Assembly: GCA_963575745.1 (NCBI GenBank)
Contig: CAUYUJ010021704.1
Coordinates: 33,878 to 97,877, forward strand
Origin: Prorocentrum cordatum
Taxonomy: Eukaryota; Sar; Dinophyceae; Prorocentrales; Prorocentraceae
Direction: 5' to 3'
DNA: 64,000 bases
Position numbers and translations under genes: made by a program. The notes under the pieces were generated by a model that was not told the origin of the DNA, searched no databases, and was given only the letters and a program-made list of their open reading frames with translations. Every line of letters begins with the position of its first letter. Position 1 is the first letter of the stretch. Below are positions 10,366 to 20,846 of the stretch, piece by piece.

Positions 10366-11375
10366 TGTTCCCAAGGGTTGCCCTGATCCTGGCCGCTTCC
10401 TGAGGGCGGTGAATTGTCGGGCGACGCCCGAGGCAGTGCATTCTGGCCGCTTCCTGAGGCCGCTTCCTGAGGGCGGTGAGTTGGCGGGGCGCCCTCAGGC
10501 CGCTTCAGGCCGCTTCCTGAGGCCACTCCCTGTTGGGGCGCTGTCGCTATTGCGGGGCACATCAGAGGCAGTGCGACTTCGCCCGCGGCGGGGCGCTCCC
10601 GTGGTGGCGGGGCGCGCCCCTCCTGCGTCACCCAGTTCGCCCATGTGATGAGCATGCCTTTGTTGCCTGCGTGCGCGCGCCGAGCGAAATTATCGGAGCG
10701 TTTGTCGAGGAAGCCCTTCAGCCCCCCAGGCATTAAAAGCTTATTGAACGTGCCCCACGGGCGCTCGTCGCGCCAGCGCGCCTTCTTCTGGGAAATCCGC
10801 GGCGGATCGAACTCGCCGCCGTGCGTTTTGAGGATGTCTTCGACGAGTTCAACCAAGCGCGCGTCAGCGTCATGCGCGTCAGCCTCCGAGCCCGCGCCCT
10901 GGAGCCGCGCAGGGGTGCGCACTGGCAGCGCGCGCCCGCCAGAGGCAGGGTTGGCGGCGACGCCGGGGAGATTGGCCACGAGCACGTCGGGCGTTACCTT
11001 CCAGTGCACCGGTCGGAGCACAACCTGGCCTGGGTTGTCGATGACGAGCGAACCGACGGCTCGGAGGCAAGCGAATTCCGACGCTTCGTTTTTCGTCTCG
11101 CTCTCCCCGATCGCAACGAGCCGACGGCCATCTCCCGGCGCAAAGCTGTTCGGCAAAGTCAGGGTGCACCGCCAGCCCGCACCAGAGGCAGCGAATTCCT
11201 TGCAATTGGTGACGGCTCGGACCAAAGCGCCTCCGTGCTCTTTAGGGCGCGTCGAGGCATGGTTATTCAGCGCGGTGCGCCAGCTGATCTTCTTGTCGCT
11301 GGCGCGCTGCTCCAGCAGGTACGCTTCGACCGCCTCGACGCGCGCGGCCTCGAAGTTCGGCCATGGCGCCGCCAT
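10356..11375 (-). CDS. Protein with dsRNA-binding-like and LOTUS-like regions
   Basis: A clean 339-residue frame starts at ATG (MAAPWPNFEAARVEAVEAYL) and ends in WEHLA plus TAG. Residues 50-115 have the pattern of a dsRNA-binding fold: WRCTLTLP, then GRRLVAIGES, then KNEASEFACLRAVGSLV, which resembles the family signature G-x-S-K-K-x-A-E-x-x-A-A-x-x-A-L. After VVLRPVHWKV comes a linker, then at about 165-245 a helix-rich segment (LVELVEDILKTHGG, then RPWGTFNKLLMPGG, then NKGMLITW) reminiscent of OST-HTH/LOTUS RNA-binding domains. The tail is Gly/Ser/Pro-rich and repetitive. The CCAGAGGCAG motif appears in frame as EFAASGAGW, inserted inside the dsRBD-like part, and more loosely in the tail. 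Likely role: RNA binding; assignment is by pattern only. Satellite DNA begins about 140 bp upstream of its start. Confidence 0.55.
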   Translation of the reverse strand: MAAPWPNFEAARVEAVEAYLLEQRASDKKISWRTALNNHASTRPKEHGGALVRAVTNCKEFAASGAGWRCTLTLPNSFAPGDGRRLVAIGESETKNEASEFACLRAVGSLVIDNPGQVVLRPVHWKVTPDVLVANLPGVAANPASGGRALPVRTPARLQGAGSEADAHDADARLVELVEDILKTHGGEFDPPRISQKKARWRDERPWGTFNKLLMPGGLKGFLDKRSDNFARRAHAGNKGMLITWANWVTQEGRAPPPRERPAAGEVALPLMCPAIATAPQQGVASGSGLKRPEGAPPTHRPQEAASGSGQNALPRASPDNSPPSGSGQDQGNPWEHLA

Positions 11376-11513
11376 GGAGACCGCGCGGCGCGCAACGCGC
11401 CAGAGGCCGCGGCTTCGCGCGCGGCGGAATAAGGCGCAGCCAGTGCGCTAGTGGCGGGGCGAGGAACGCTGAGCACCAGCGGGTTCGAGCCGAAATGCGA
11501 CGCAGGGTCTCCT

Positions 11514-11583
11514 TTGATTTTGCTAGGGTCCTGTTTAGTTTTCCAAGGGTCTCGTTTAGTTTTGGTAGGGTCATGTTTAGTTG
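11514..11583 (+). repeat. Isolated fragment of the 21-bp repeat family
   Basis: Three to four half-units (AGGGTCCTGTTTAGTTTTCC, AGGGTCTCGTTTAGTTTTGG, AGGGTCATGTTTAGTTG) sit upstream of the gene at 10356-11375. They are separated from the main array at 13.4 kb by the 102-bp minisatellite. Confidence 0.85.
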
Positions 11584-11689
11584 TTTTTTTCCCCACCCTC
11601 CTCGGTTGGGCATTCGTTTTGAATAGAGCAGTGCGGTCTCCACTCCTTCCTCCCCCCTTCCCTCCCTGCCTCTTCCTGTCTTGCCTGCG

Positions 11690-13172
11690 GGGGGCTGCGA
11701 TCTGTGAAACTGTCGCCATTTTCGAGGCCTGCTGTGGGGCCCAGCACAGCGAGGGCCACGCGCGGATTCAAATTCGACCTCGCCATCCCTGGGGGGCTGC
11801 GATCTGTGAAACCGCCGCCATTTTCGAAGCCTGCTGGGGGGCCCTGCACAGTGAAGGCCACGCGCATATTCAAATTAGACCTCGCCATCCCTGGGGGGCT
11901 GCGGTCTGTGATACTGTCGCCATGTTCGAGGCCTGCTGGGGGGCCCAGCACAATGAAGGCCACGCGCAGATTCAAATTAAACCTCGCCGTCCCTGGGGGG
12001 CTGCGATCTGTGAAACTGTCGCCATTTTCGAGGCCTGCCGGGGGGCCCAGCACAGTGACGCCACGGGCAGATTCAAATTAAACCTCGCCATCTCTGGGGG
12101 GGTGCGATCTGTGAGACTGTCGCCATTTTCGGGTCCTGCTGGGGGGCCCAGCACAGTGAGGGCCACGCGCAGATTCAAACTAAACCTCGCCATCCCTGGG
12201 GGGGTGCGATCTGTGAAACTGTCGCCACTTTCGAGGCCTGCTGGGGGGCCCTGCACAGTGAGGGCCACGGGCAGATTGACATTGAACCTCGCCATCCCCG
12301 GGGGGCTGCGATCTGTGAAACTGCCGCCATGTTCGAAGCATGCCGGGGGGCCCAGCACAGTGAGGGCCACGGGCAGATTCAAATGAGACCTCGCCATGCC
12401 CTGGAGGCTGCGATATGTGAAACTGTCGCCTTTTTCAAAGCCTGCTGTGGGGCCCAGCACAGTGGCGCCACGGGCAAATTCAAATAAGACCTCGCCATCC
12501 CTGGGGGGTTGCGATCTGTGAAACTGTCGCCATTTTCGAAGCCTGCTGGGGGGCCCTGCGCAGTGGGGGCCACGCGCAGATTCAAATTAAACCTCGCCAT
12601 CCCTGGGGGGGGGGGGTGCGATCTGTGAAGCTGTCGCCACTTTCGAGGCCTGCTGGGGGGCCCTGCACAGTTACGCCACGGGCAGATTCAAACGAGACCT
12701 CGCCATCCCTTGGGGGCTGCGATCTGCGAAACTGTCGCCATTTTCGAGGCCTGCCGGGGGGCCCGGCACAGTGAGGGCCACGCGCGGATTCAAATTAAAC
12801 CTCGCCATTTCTGGGGGGGCTGCGATCTGTGAAACTGTCGCCACTTTCGAGGCCTGCTGGGGGGGCCCTGCATAGTTGCGCCACGGGCAGATTCAAACGA
12901 GACCTCGCCATCCATTGGGGGCTGCGATCTGCGAAACTGCCGCCACTTTCGAGGCCTGCTGGGGGGCCCAGCGCAGTGGCGCCACGGGCAGATTCAAATG
13001 AGACCAGACCTCGCCATCCCCTGGAGGCTGCGACCTGTGAAACTGTCGCCACTTTCGAGGCCTGCTGGGGGGCCCGGCATAGCGGCGCCACGCGCGGACC
13101 CAAAGTAGACCTCGCCATCCCTGCGGGGCTGCGATCTGCGAGGCTGTCGCCACTCGCGAGGCCTGCTGTGAT
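11690..13172. repeat. 102-bp minisatellite, about 15 units
   Basis: The marker CTGCGATCTGTGAAACTGTC (or a close variant) recurs at 11695, 11797, 11899, 12001, 12102, 12204, 12306, 12408, 12509, 12616, 12717, 12820, 12922, 13028 and 13129. Most steps are exactly 102 bp, with occasional 101, 103, 106 or 107. Each unit also carries a GGGGGGCCCAGCACAG block and GATTCAAATTAAACCTCGCC. On the minus strand 102 bp equals 34 codons, giving repeats such as LGPPAGLENGDSFTDRSPPG, but the odd-length units break the frame repeatedly, so coding is not supported. Confidence 0.92.
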
Positions 13173-13388
13173 CCCCTCTCTCGAAGTGGCTGGGAGTGCT
13201 CAGGAATTGCAACTCATCAGCTTTATCAAGCCCTTTTCCTGTAACCCGCGCCCTGCGAGTCTCCCGAATTCCGTCTGCAGACATATGCAACCCTCGCTCC
13301 GTCATCGCCCCCCTATAAAGTATCGTAAACTATGTGCGCCCCGCTTTTGCACAGCGGTTGGGTACGTCGCCAGGGAAATTTTCCTTCT
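13173..13388. other. Unique spacer between two satellites
   Basis: About 215 bp of non-repetitive sequence lie between the 102-bp and 42-bp arrays. No gene signal is visible. Confidence 0.6.
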
Positions 13389-16300
13389 TCCGAGGGTCTC
13401 GTTTAGTTTTGGCAGGGTCCTGTTTAGTTTTCCTAGGGTCTCGCTTAGTTTTGCTAGGGTCCTGTTTAGTTGTCCTAGGGTCTCGTTTAGTTTTGCTAGG
13501 GTCCTGTTTAGTTTTCCTAAGGTCTCCTTTAGTTTTGGTATGGTCACGTTTAGTTGTCCGAAGGTCTCGTTTAGTTTTGGTTGGCTCCTGTTTAGTCTCC
13601 GAGGGCCTCGTTTAGTTTTGGTAGGGTCCTGCTTAGTTGTCCGAGGGTCTCGTTTAGTTTTGGTAGGGTCCTGTTAAGTTTTCCTATGGTCTCGTTTAGT
13701 TTTGCTAGGGTCCTGTCTATTTGTCCGAGGGCCTCGTTTAGTTTTGGTAGGGTCCTGTTTAGTTTTCCTGGGGCCTCGTTTAGTTTTGCTAGGGTCCTGT
13801 TCAAATGTCCTAGGGACTCGCCTAGCGTTGCTAGGGTCATGTTTCGTTGTCCTAGGGTCTCGTTTAGTTTTGGTATGGTCATGTCTACTGTTCCTATGGT
13901 CTTGTTCGTTTTGGTAGGGTCCTGTTGGGTTGTGCTAGGGCCTCGTTCAGTTGCGGCAGGGTCCTGTTCAGCTTTCCTAGGGCCTCATTTAGTGTTGCTA
14001 GGGTCCTGTTTCGTTGTCCTAGGGTCTCGTTTAGTTTTGGTAGGGTCCTGTTTACTTGTCCTGGGGTCTCGTTTAGTGTTGGCAGGGTCCTGTTTAGTTT
14101 TCCGGGGGTCGCGTTTAGTTTTGGTAGGGTCCTGTTTAGTTGTCCTAGAGTCTCGTTTAGTTTTTCTTGGGTCATGTTTAGTTTTCTTAGGGTCTCGTTT
14201 AGTTTTGGTAGGTCCTGCTGAATTGTCCGATGGTCTCGTTTATAGTTTTGACAGGGTCCTGTTTAGTCGTCCTAGGGTCTCGTTTGGTTTTGGTAGGGCC
14301 CTGTTTAGTTGTCCTATGGTCTCGTTTAGCTTTGCTAGGGTCCAGTCCAATTTTCCTAGGGCCTCGTTTAGTTTCGGGTAGGGTCCTGTTTGCATGTCCG
14401 TGGGTCTCGTTTAGTTCTGGCGAGGTCATGTTTCGTGCTCCTAGGGTCTCGTTTAGTTTTGCTAAGGTCCTCTCTAGCTTTTCCCAGGGTATCGTTTAGT
14501 TTTGGTAGGGCCCTGTTTAGTTTGCCTACGGTCTCGTTCAGGTTTGCGAAGGTCTTGTTTAGTCTCCTAGGGTCTCGTTTAGTTTTGGTAGGGCCCTGTG
14601 TAATTGTCCTAAAGTCTCGTAAATTCTGGCAGGGTCCTATTTAGTGTTCCGAAGGTCTCGTTTAGTTCTGCTGGGGTCCTGTATACTTGTCCGACGGTCT
14701 CGCTTAGTTTTGCTAGGGTCCTGTTTAGTTTTCCGAAGGTGTCGCTTAGTTTTGCTAGAGTACTGTTTAGTTGTCTTAGGGCATCGCTTACTTTTGCCAG
14801 GGTCCTGGTTAGTTGTCCTAGGGTCTCGTTTAGTTATGCTAGGGTCCTGTTTGGTTGTCCCATGGTCTCGTTTAGTTGCGCTGGGCTCCTGTTTAATTGG
14901 TTTCACCCCTCGGGTCTCGTTCCTAGTTTCGGTAGGGTCTTGTTTACTTGTCCTAGGGTCTCGGTTAGTTCTGCTAGGGTCCTGATTAGTTGTCATCGGG
15001 TATCGTTTAGTGTTGCTAGGGTCCTGCTTCGTTGTCCTAGGGTCTCGTTTAGCTTTGGTAGGGTCCTGTTTACTGTTCCTAGGGTCTCGTTTAGTGTTGG
15101 CAAGGTCCTGCTTAAATGTCCTAGGGTCTCGTTTAGTGTTGCCAGGGTCTTCTTTAGTTTCCGTTGGGTCTCGTTTAGTGTTGCTAAGGTCATGTTTAAT
15201 GTCCCTAGGGTCTCGTTTACTCCTGGTAGGGTCCTGTTTAAGTGTCCTAGGGTCTCGTTTAGGTTTGCTAGGGTCATGTTTAGTGTTCCTAGGGTCTCGT
15301 TTAGTTGTGCTAAGGTCCTGTTTACTTTTCCGAGGGTCTCGTTTAGTTTTGCGAGGGTCATGTTTAATTGTCCTATGGCCTCGAAATATCTGGTAGGGTC
15401 ATGTTTACTTTTCATAGGGTCTCGCTAGTTTTGGTATACTTTTCCTAGGGTCTCGTTTACTTTTGGTAGGGTCCTGGTTATTTGTCCGAGGGTCTCGTGT
15501 AGTTGTGGTAGGGTCATGTTTAGTTTTGCTGGGGTCTCGTTTAGTTTTGCCAGGGTCCTGTTTAGTTGCCCGAGGGCCTCGTTCTTAGTTTCGGTATGGT
15601 CCTGCTTAGTTATCCCAAGGTCTCGTTTAGCTTTGGTAGGGTCCTGCTTAGTTTCCCTAGGGTTTCGTTGAGTTTTGCTAGGGTCCTGTTTAGTTGTCTT
15701 AGGGTCTCGTTTAGTTTTTTGGTAGGGTCCTGCTGAGTTGTCCTAGGGTCTCGCGCAGTTCTGCGAGGGTCCTGTTTAGTTGTCCTATGGTCTCGTTTAG
15801 TTTTTGCTCGGGCCCTGTTTAGTTTTCCGAGGGTCTCTTTTAGTGTTGCTAGGGTATTGCCAAGTTGTCCTAGGGTCTCGTCTGGTTTGGCTAGGGTCCA
15901 GTGTAGTTGTCCGAGGGTCTCGTTTAGGTTTGGTAGGGTCCTCTTGAGTTTTTCCGAGGGTCTCGTTTAGTTGTGGCAGGGTCCTGTTTAATTGTCCTAT
16001 GGTCTCGTTTAGTTTTGGCAGGGTCCTGTTTAGTTGTCCTACGGTCTCGTTTTGTTTTTTGGTAGGGCCCTGTTTAGTTGTCCTGGGGTCTCGTTTAGTT
16101 TTGCTAGGGTCTTGTTTAGTTGTCCGAGGGCCTCTTTTGGTTGTGGCATGGTCCTGTTTAGTGTTCCTAGAGTCTCGTTTAGTGTTGGCAAGGTTCTGTC
16201 TCGTTTTCCTAGGGTCTCGTTTAGTTTTGGTTGGGTCCTGTTCAGTTTTCCTATGGTCTCGTTTAGTTTTGGTAGGATCCTGTTTAGTTGCCCTAGGGTC

Positions 16301-16908
16301 TGGTTTAATTTTTGGTAGGGTCCTGTTTAATTTTCATAGGGTCTCGTTCAGTTTTGCTAAGGTCCTGTTTAGTTGTCCTAGGGTCTCGTTTAGTGTTGCC
16401 AGGGCCCTGTTTAGTTTTCGCTGGGTCTCGTTTAGTTTTGCTAGCGTCCTGTTTAACTGTCCTATGGTCTCGTTTAGTTTTGGTAGGGTCCGGTTTAATT
16501 GTCCGAAGGTCTCGTTTAGTGTTGGTAGGGTACTGTTTGGTTGTCCTATGGTCTCGTTTAGTTTTGGTGGGGTCTTGTTTAGTTGTCCTAAGGGCTCGAT
16601 TAGTCGTGGCATTGTCCTGTTTAGTTTTCCTAGGGCCCTTTTAGTAGGTAGGTAGGTATTGCCCAGGTCTAATTTCATTGTGGTAGGGTCTTATTTGTTT
16701 GTCCTAGGGTCTCGTTGAGTTTTGCTAGGGTCCTGATTAGTTGTCCTAAGGTCTCGTTTAATTTTGCTAGGGTCCTGTTTAGTTGTCCTAAAGGCTCATT
16801 TAGTTTTTGGCCGGGTCATGTTTAATTGTCCGTGGGTCTCGTCTAGTTTTGCTAGGGTCTTGTTTAGTGTTCCTAGGGTCTCGTTTAGTTGTGCTAGGGT
16901 CCTGTTTA

Positions 16909-16942
<34 letters not shown>

Positions 16943-19900
16943 GGTCTCGTTGAGTTTTCCTAGTGTCCTGCTTAGTTGTCCTAGGGCCTCGTTCAATTGT
17001 GGCAGGGTCCTGTTGAATTGTCCTAGGGTCTCGTTTAAATTTGCGAGGGCCCTGTTTAGTTTTCCTATGGTCTCGTTTATATGTGCTAGGGTCCTGTGTC
17101 GTTTTCCTAGGGTCTCGTTTAGTTTTGCTAGGGGCCTGCTTCGTTTTCCTAGGGTCTCGTTTAGTGTTGGCAAGGTCCTGTTCGGTTTTTCCTAGCGCCG
17201 CGTTTAATGTTGCTAAGGCCTTGTTTAGTTTTCCGAGGGTCTCGTCTAGTTCTGGCAGGGTCCTGTTTAAGTTTCCTATGGTTTTTTTTTCCTAGGGCCT
17301 CGTTTAGTTTCGGGTAGGGTCCTGTTTACACGTCCGTGGGTCTCGTTTAGTTCTGGCGAGGTCCTGTTTAGTGTTCCTAGGGTCTCGTTTAGTTTTGCTG
17401 GGGTCTCGTATAGTTTTCCGAGGGTCTCCTTTAATTGTCCTATGGTCCCGTTTTGTTTCCTAGGGTCTCGTTTAGGTTTGGTAGGGTCCTGTTTAGTGTC
17501 CTATGGTCTAGTTTAGGTTTGCTAGGGTCCTCTTTAGTTGTCCTAGGGTCTCGCTTAGTTGTGCTAGGGCCCTGTTTAGTCTTCCGAGGATCTCGTTTAG
17601 TTTTTGGTAGGGTCCTGTTTAGTTGTCCTAGGGTCTCGTTCAGTTTTGGCAGGGTCATGTTTAATTTTCTTGAGGTCTCGTTTAGTTTTGGCAGGGTCCT
17701 GTTTAGTTGTCCTAGGGTCTCGTTTAGTTTTGGTCGGGCCCTGTTTAAATGTCCCAGGGTCTCGTTTCGTTTTGGTAGGGTCCTGCTTAATTGCCCTATG
17801 GTCTCGCTTAGTTTTGGCAGGGTCCTGTATACTTTGCCTAGGGTCTCGTCTAGCTTTGCGAGGGTCCTGTTTAGTTGTCCTAGGGTCTCGTTTAGTGTTA
17901 CCAGGGTCTTGTATATTTTAATTGGGTCTCGTTTAGTGTGGCTAGGGTCCTGTTTAATGTCCCTAGGGTCTCGTTTAGTTTTGCTAGGGTCCTGTTTAAA
18001 TGTCCCAGGGTCTCGTTTAGTTTTGGTAGGGTCCTGTTTAGTTGTCCTAAGGTCTCGTTTAGTTTGTGGCATTGTCCTGTTTAGTGTTCCTAAAGTCAAA
18101 TTTAGTTTTGGTAGGGTCATCTTTAATTGTCCTAGGGTCTCGTTTAGTTTTGCCAGGGTCATGTTTAGTTGTCCTAAGCTCTCGTTTAGTTGACTGGGGT
18201 CCTGTTTAGTTGTGGTCGGGCCTCGTTTATGTTTGGTAAGGCCCTGGTTTAGTTGTCCTAGGGTCTCGTTTAGTTTTGGCAGGTTCCTGGTTATATGTCC
18301 TAGGGTCTGGTTTAGGTTTTGTCAGGGTGCTGCTTCGTTTTCCTAGGGTCTCGTTTAGTTCTGGTAGGGTCATGTATAGTTGTCCTAGGGTCTCGCTTAG
18401 TTGTGCTAGGGTCCTGTTTAGTTTTGCTATGGTTAGGTTTGGTTTGGTTTGGTCCTGTTTAATTTAGTTTTCCTATGGTCTTGTTTGGTTTTCCTAGGGC
18501 TCGTGTAGTTGAGCTAGGGGCCTGTTTAGTTTTCCTCTTGTCTCTTTTAGTTTCGGTGGGGTTCTGTTTAGTTGCCCGAGGGTTCGTTCAGTTGTGGCAC
18601 GGTCTTGCTTAGTTTTTCCCTAGGGTCGCTTAATGTTGCGAGGGTCCTGTATAGTGTGCTTAGGGTCTCGTTTACTTTTGGTGGGGTCCTGTTTATTTGT
18701 CCTCGGGTCTCGTTTAGGTATGGTAGGGTCCTGTTTAGTTGTCCTAAGATATGGTTTACTCTTCCTAAGGTCTTGTCTAGTTTTCCGTGGGTCTCGTTTA
18801 GTTTTGGTAAGGTCCTGTTTAGTGTTCCTAGAGTCTCGTTGAGTTTTGCTAAGGTCCTCTTTAGCTTTCCTAAGGTCTAATTTAGTGTTGCTGGGGTCCT
18901 GTTTAGTTGTCCGACGGTCTCGCTTAGGTTTGCCAGGGTCTTGTTTCGTCTCCTAGGGTCTCGTTTAGTTTTGCCAGGTCCTGTTTAATTGTCCTAAGGT
19001 CTCGTAATATTTGGCAGGGTCCTCTTACTTGTCCTAAGGTCTCGTTTAGTTTTGCCAGGGTCCTGTTTAATTGTCCTAATGTCTCGCTTAGTTGTGCTAG
19101 GGTCCTCTTTAGTTGTCCGAGGGTCTCGCTTAGTTGTGCGAGGGTCCTGTTTAGTTGTCCGAGGGTCTCGCTTACTTTTGCTAAGGTCCTGCTTAGTTTT
19201 CCTAGGGTCTCGTTTAGCTGTGGTAGGGTCCTGCTTGGTTCTCCCAGGGTCTCGTTTAGTTTTGGTAGGGTCCTGTTAGTTGTTCCTGAAGCCTCGACTA
19301 GTGTTGCTTGGGTCCTGTTCAGTTGTTTCGAGGGTCTCGTTTAGTTTTGGTAGGGTCCTGCCTAGTTGTCCTAGGGTATCGTTTAGTTGTGGTAGGGTCC
19401 TGCTTAGTTGTCCTAGGGTCGCGTTTAGTTTTGCTTGGGTCTTGTTTATTTGTCCGAAGGTCTCGTTTAGTTTTGGCAGGGTCCTGTTCAGTTTTCGCAG
19501 GGTCTCGTTTAGTTTTGCCAGGATCCTGTTTAATTGTTTCTAGGGTCTCGTTTAGTTTTGCTAGGGTCCGGTTTAATGTTCCGAAGGTCTCGTTTAATTT
19601 TGGTAGGGTCCTGTTTAGTTGTCCTATGGTCTCGTTTAGTTTTGGTAGGGTCCTGTTTAGTTGTCCTAAGGGCTCGTTTAGTTTTGGCATTGTCCTGTTT
19701 AGTTTTCCTAAAATCTAATTTAGTTTTGGTAGGGTCTTTTAAAATTGTCCTAGGGTCTCGTTGAGTTTGGCCAGGGTCATGTTTAGTTGTCCTAAGCTCT
19801 CGTTTAGTTTTGCTGGGGTCCTGTTTAGTTGTCCGAGGGTCTGGATTAGTTGTTGGCAGGGTCCTGCTTAATTGTCCGTGGGTCTCGTTTAAATTGCTAG

Positions 19901-20029
19901 GGTCTTGTTTATTTGTCCGAAGTTCTCGTTTAGTTTTGGTAGGGCCTTGTTTCGTTTTCCGAGGATCTCGTATAATTGTGGTAGGGTCCTGTTTAATTTT
20001 CCTACGGTCACGCTTAGTTTTGGCAGGGT
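13389..20029 (+). repeat. 42-bp dimeric satellite (2 x 21 bp), about 158 units
   Basis: The higher-order unit is AGGGTCTCGTTTAGTTTTGG plus T, then AGGGTCCTGTTTAGTTGTCC plus T. The two 21-bp halves are themselves alike, so the array grew from a 21-bp monomer that became a dimer. Units diverge by a few bases and a T-run of about 30 interrupts one at 16912-16941. Because 42 is a multiple of three, long frames stay open on both strands; on the minus strand they read LNRTLPKLNETLGQ repeats. Frames shift every few hundred bases, so I call satellite DNA, not a gene. The array begins near 13389 after a unique spacer and stops inside a gene at about 20030. Confidence 0.95.
16912..16941. repeat. Homopolymer T run inside the 42-bp array
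   Basis: About 30 consecutive T on the plus strand replace part of one satellite unit. It could be a poly(A) tail remnant of a minus-strand insertion, but no inserted body is visible, so slippage is the simpler reading. Confidence 0.75.
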
Positions 20030-20362
20030 CGCATCATGCACAAGCAACGCGGACTCTTCGAGCACTGGCTGGACGTGCGGAGGAGCTCTCCGAGATATGG
20101 GAATCAAAACTAAGACGCCAGCAAACTTCCCGAACCTCGTCCGCGAGTAAACCCCGCATCGCACGGAGTGCACGAGGGTGCCGGCACCGAGTCCGTCCGA
20201 CGGTTGGACATGCTGGAGCGGCTGCCCAACGTAATCTCTTGCTGGGTGTTCCCTCTTCCACCGAAGCACACGGCTGGTCAGGTCGTCGTCCTCGGCGCCA
20301 GAGGCGGCCAAGTCACAGTCCCCGGCGCTAGAGGCAGCCGACCTCTGGCCACGCTCCCCCAC
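20030..20362 (-). pseudogene. Truncated third copy of the large cluster gene
   Basis: The frame starts at VGERGQRS and contains LTSRVLRWKREHPARDYV, then GVYSRTRFGKFAGVLVLIPIS. It aligns with the gene at 22158-22766 (MGERARDS, then ITNRVLQWQKQHPCRNYV, then DVLIPLSHEI). Homology stops at about 20030, exactly where the 42-bp satellite begins. The frame stays open into the satellite to 19889, adding LPKLSVTVGKLNRTLPQL-type residues, so a hybrid protein of gene N-terminus plus satellite peptide could be made. The upstream extension to 20497 is not supported by the paralogue. Function is unknown; the copy lost everything after roughly its first 100 residues. Confidence 0.6.
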
Positions 20363-20539
20363 GACGACACGGGCGACGCGCGCGAGGGCGGCAGCCAGGG
20401 GCCAGGCACGGCCGCAGCTGCACGGTCGAGCGGCTCGAGCCCACAAGCGCTGCGACCAACGGAGCGAGGGCGGCGGAAGGACAGGAGAGGCCTGCAACAG
20501 GAGAGTGAGCGAGGAGGCGAAGAGCGGGAGGAGCAGGAG

Positions 20540-20700
20540 ATAAGGAGGAGCAGCAGCAGCAGCAGCTCAGCAGCATTGAGGAGCAGCAGCAGCAGCATGG
20601 AGGAGGAAGCAGCAGCAGCAGCAGCATCAGCGAGGAGCAGCCTGCAACAGCATCGAGGAGCAGCAGCAGCAGAAGCAACAGCAGCATGGCATGAACAAGA
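20540..20700. repeat. CAG/AGC-rich tract
   Basis: Imperfect (AGC)n with GAGGAGCAG words. It resembles the glutamine-codon-rich intergenic blocks at 23465, 27838 and 28360 in the same cluster. Confidence 0.7.
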
Positions 20701-20846
20701 CTTTTCTCGCGCGCGCGCGGAAGAGAAACCGCGAAGCAGTCCAGGGCGCCGCCGCCGAGGAAAAGAAGCGCCAGAGGCAGCCGGAAGGCAGTGCATTCTG
20801 AAAGGAAAAGAGCGCCAGAGGCAGCTGGAAGTCATTGCACTCGCGC

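Noticed and set aside
11470-11500. tRNA B-box-like word GGGTTCGAGCC
   Set aside because: No A-box at suitable distance and no cloverleaf could be drawn.
13389-20029. Long ORFs (up to about 250 codons) throughout the 42-bp array
   Set aside because: They follow from a stop-free repeat whose period is a multiple of three. Frames change repeatedly and are open on both strands.
13389-20029. Telomere-like repeat because of TTTAG and TAGGG words
   Set aside because: There is no run of uninterrupted TTTAGGG units; the words are parts of a 21-bp monomer.
13389-20029. CRISPR-like array
   Set aside because: Contiguous tandem repeats with no unique spacers, in a eukaryotic context.
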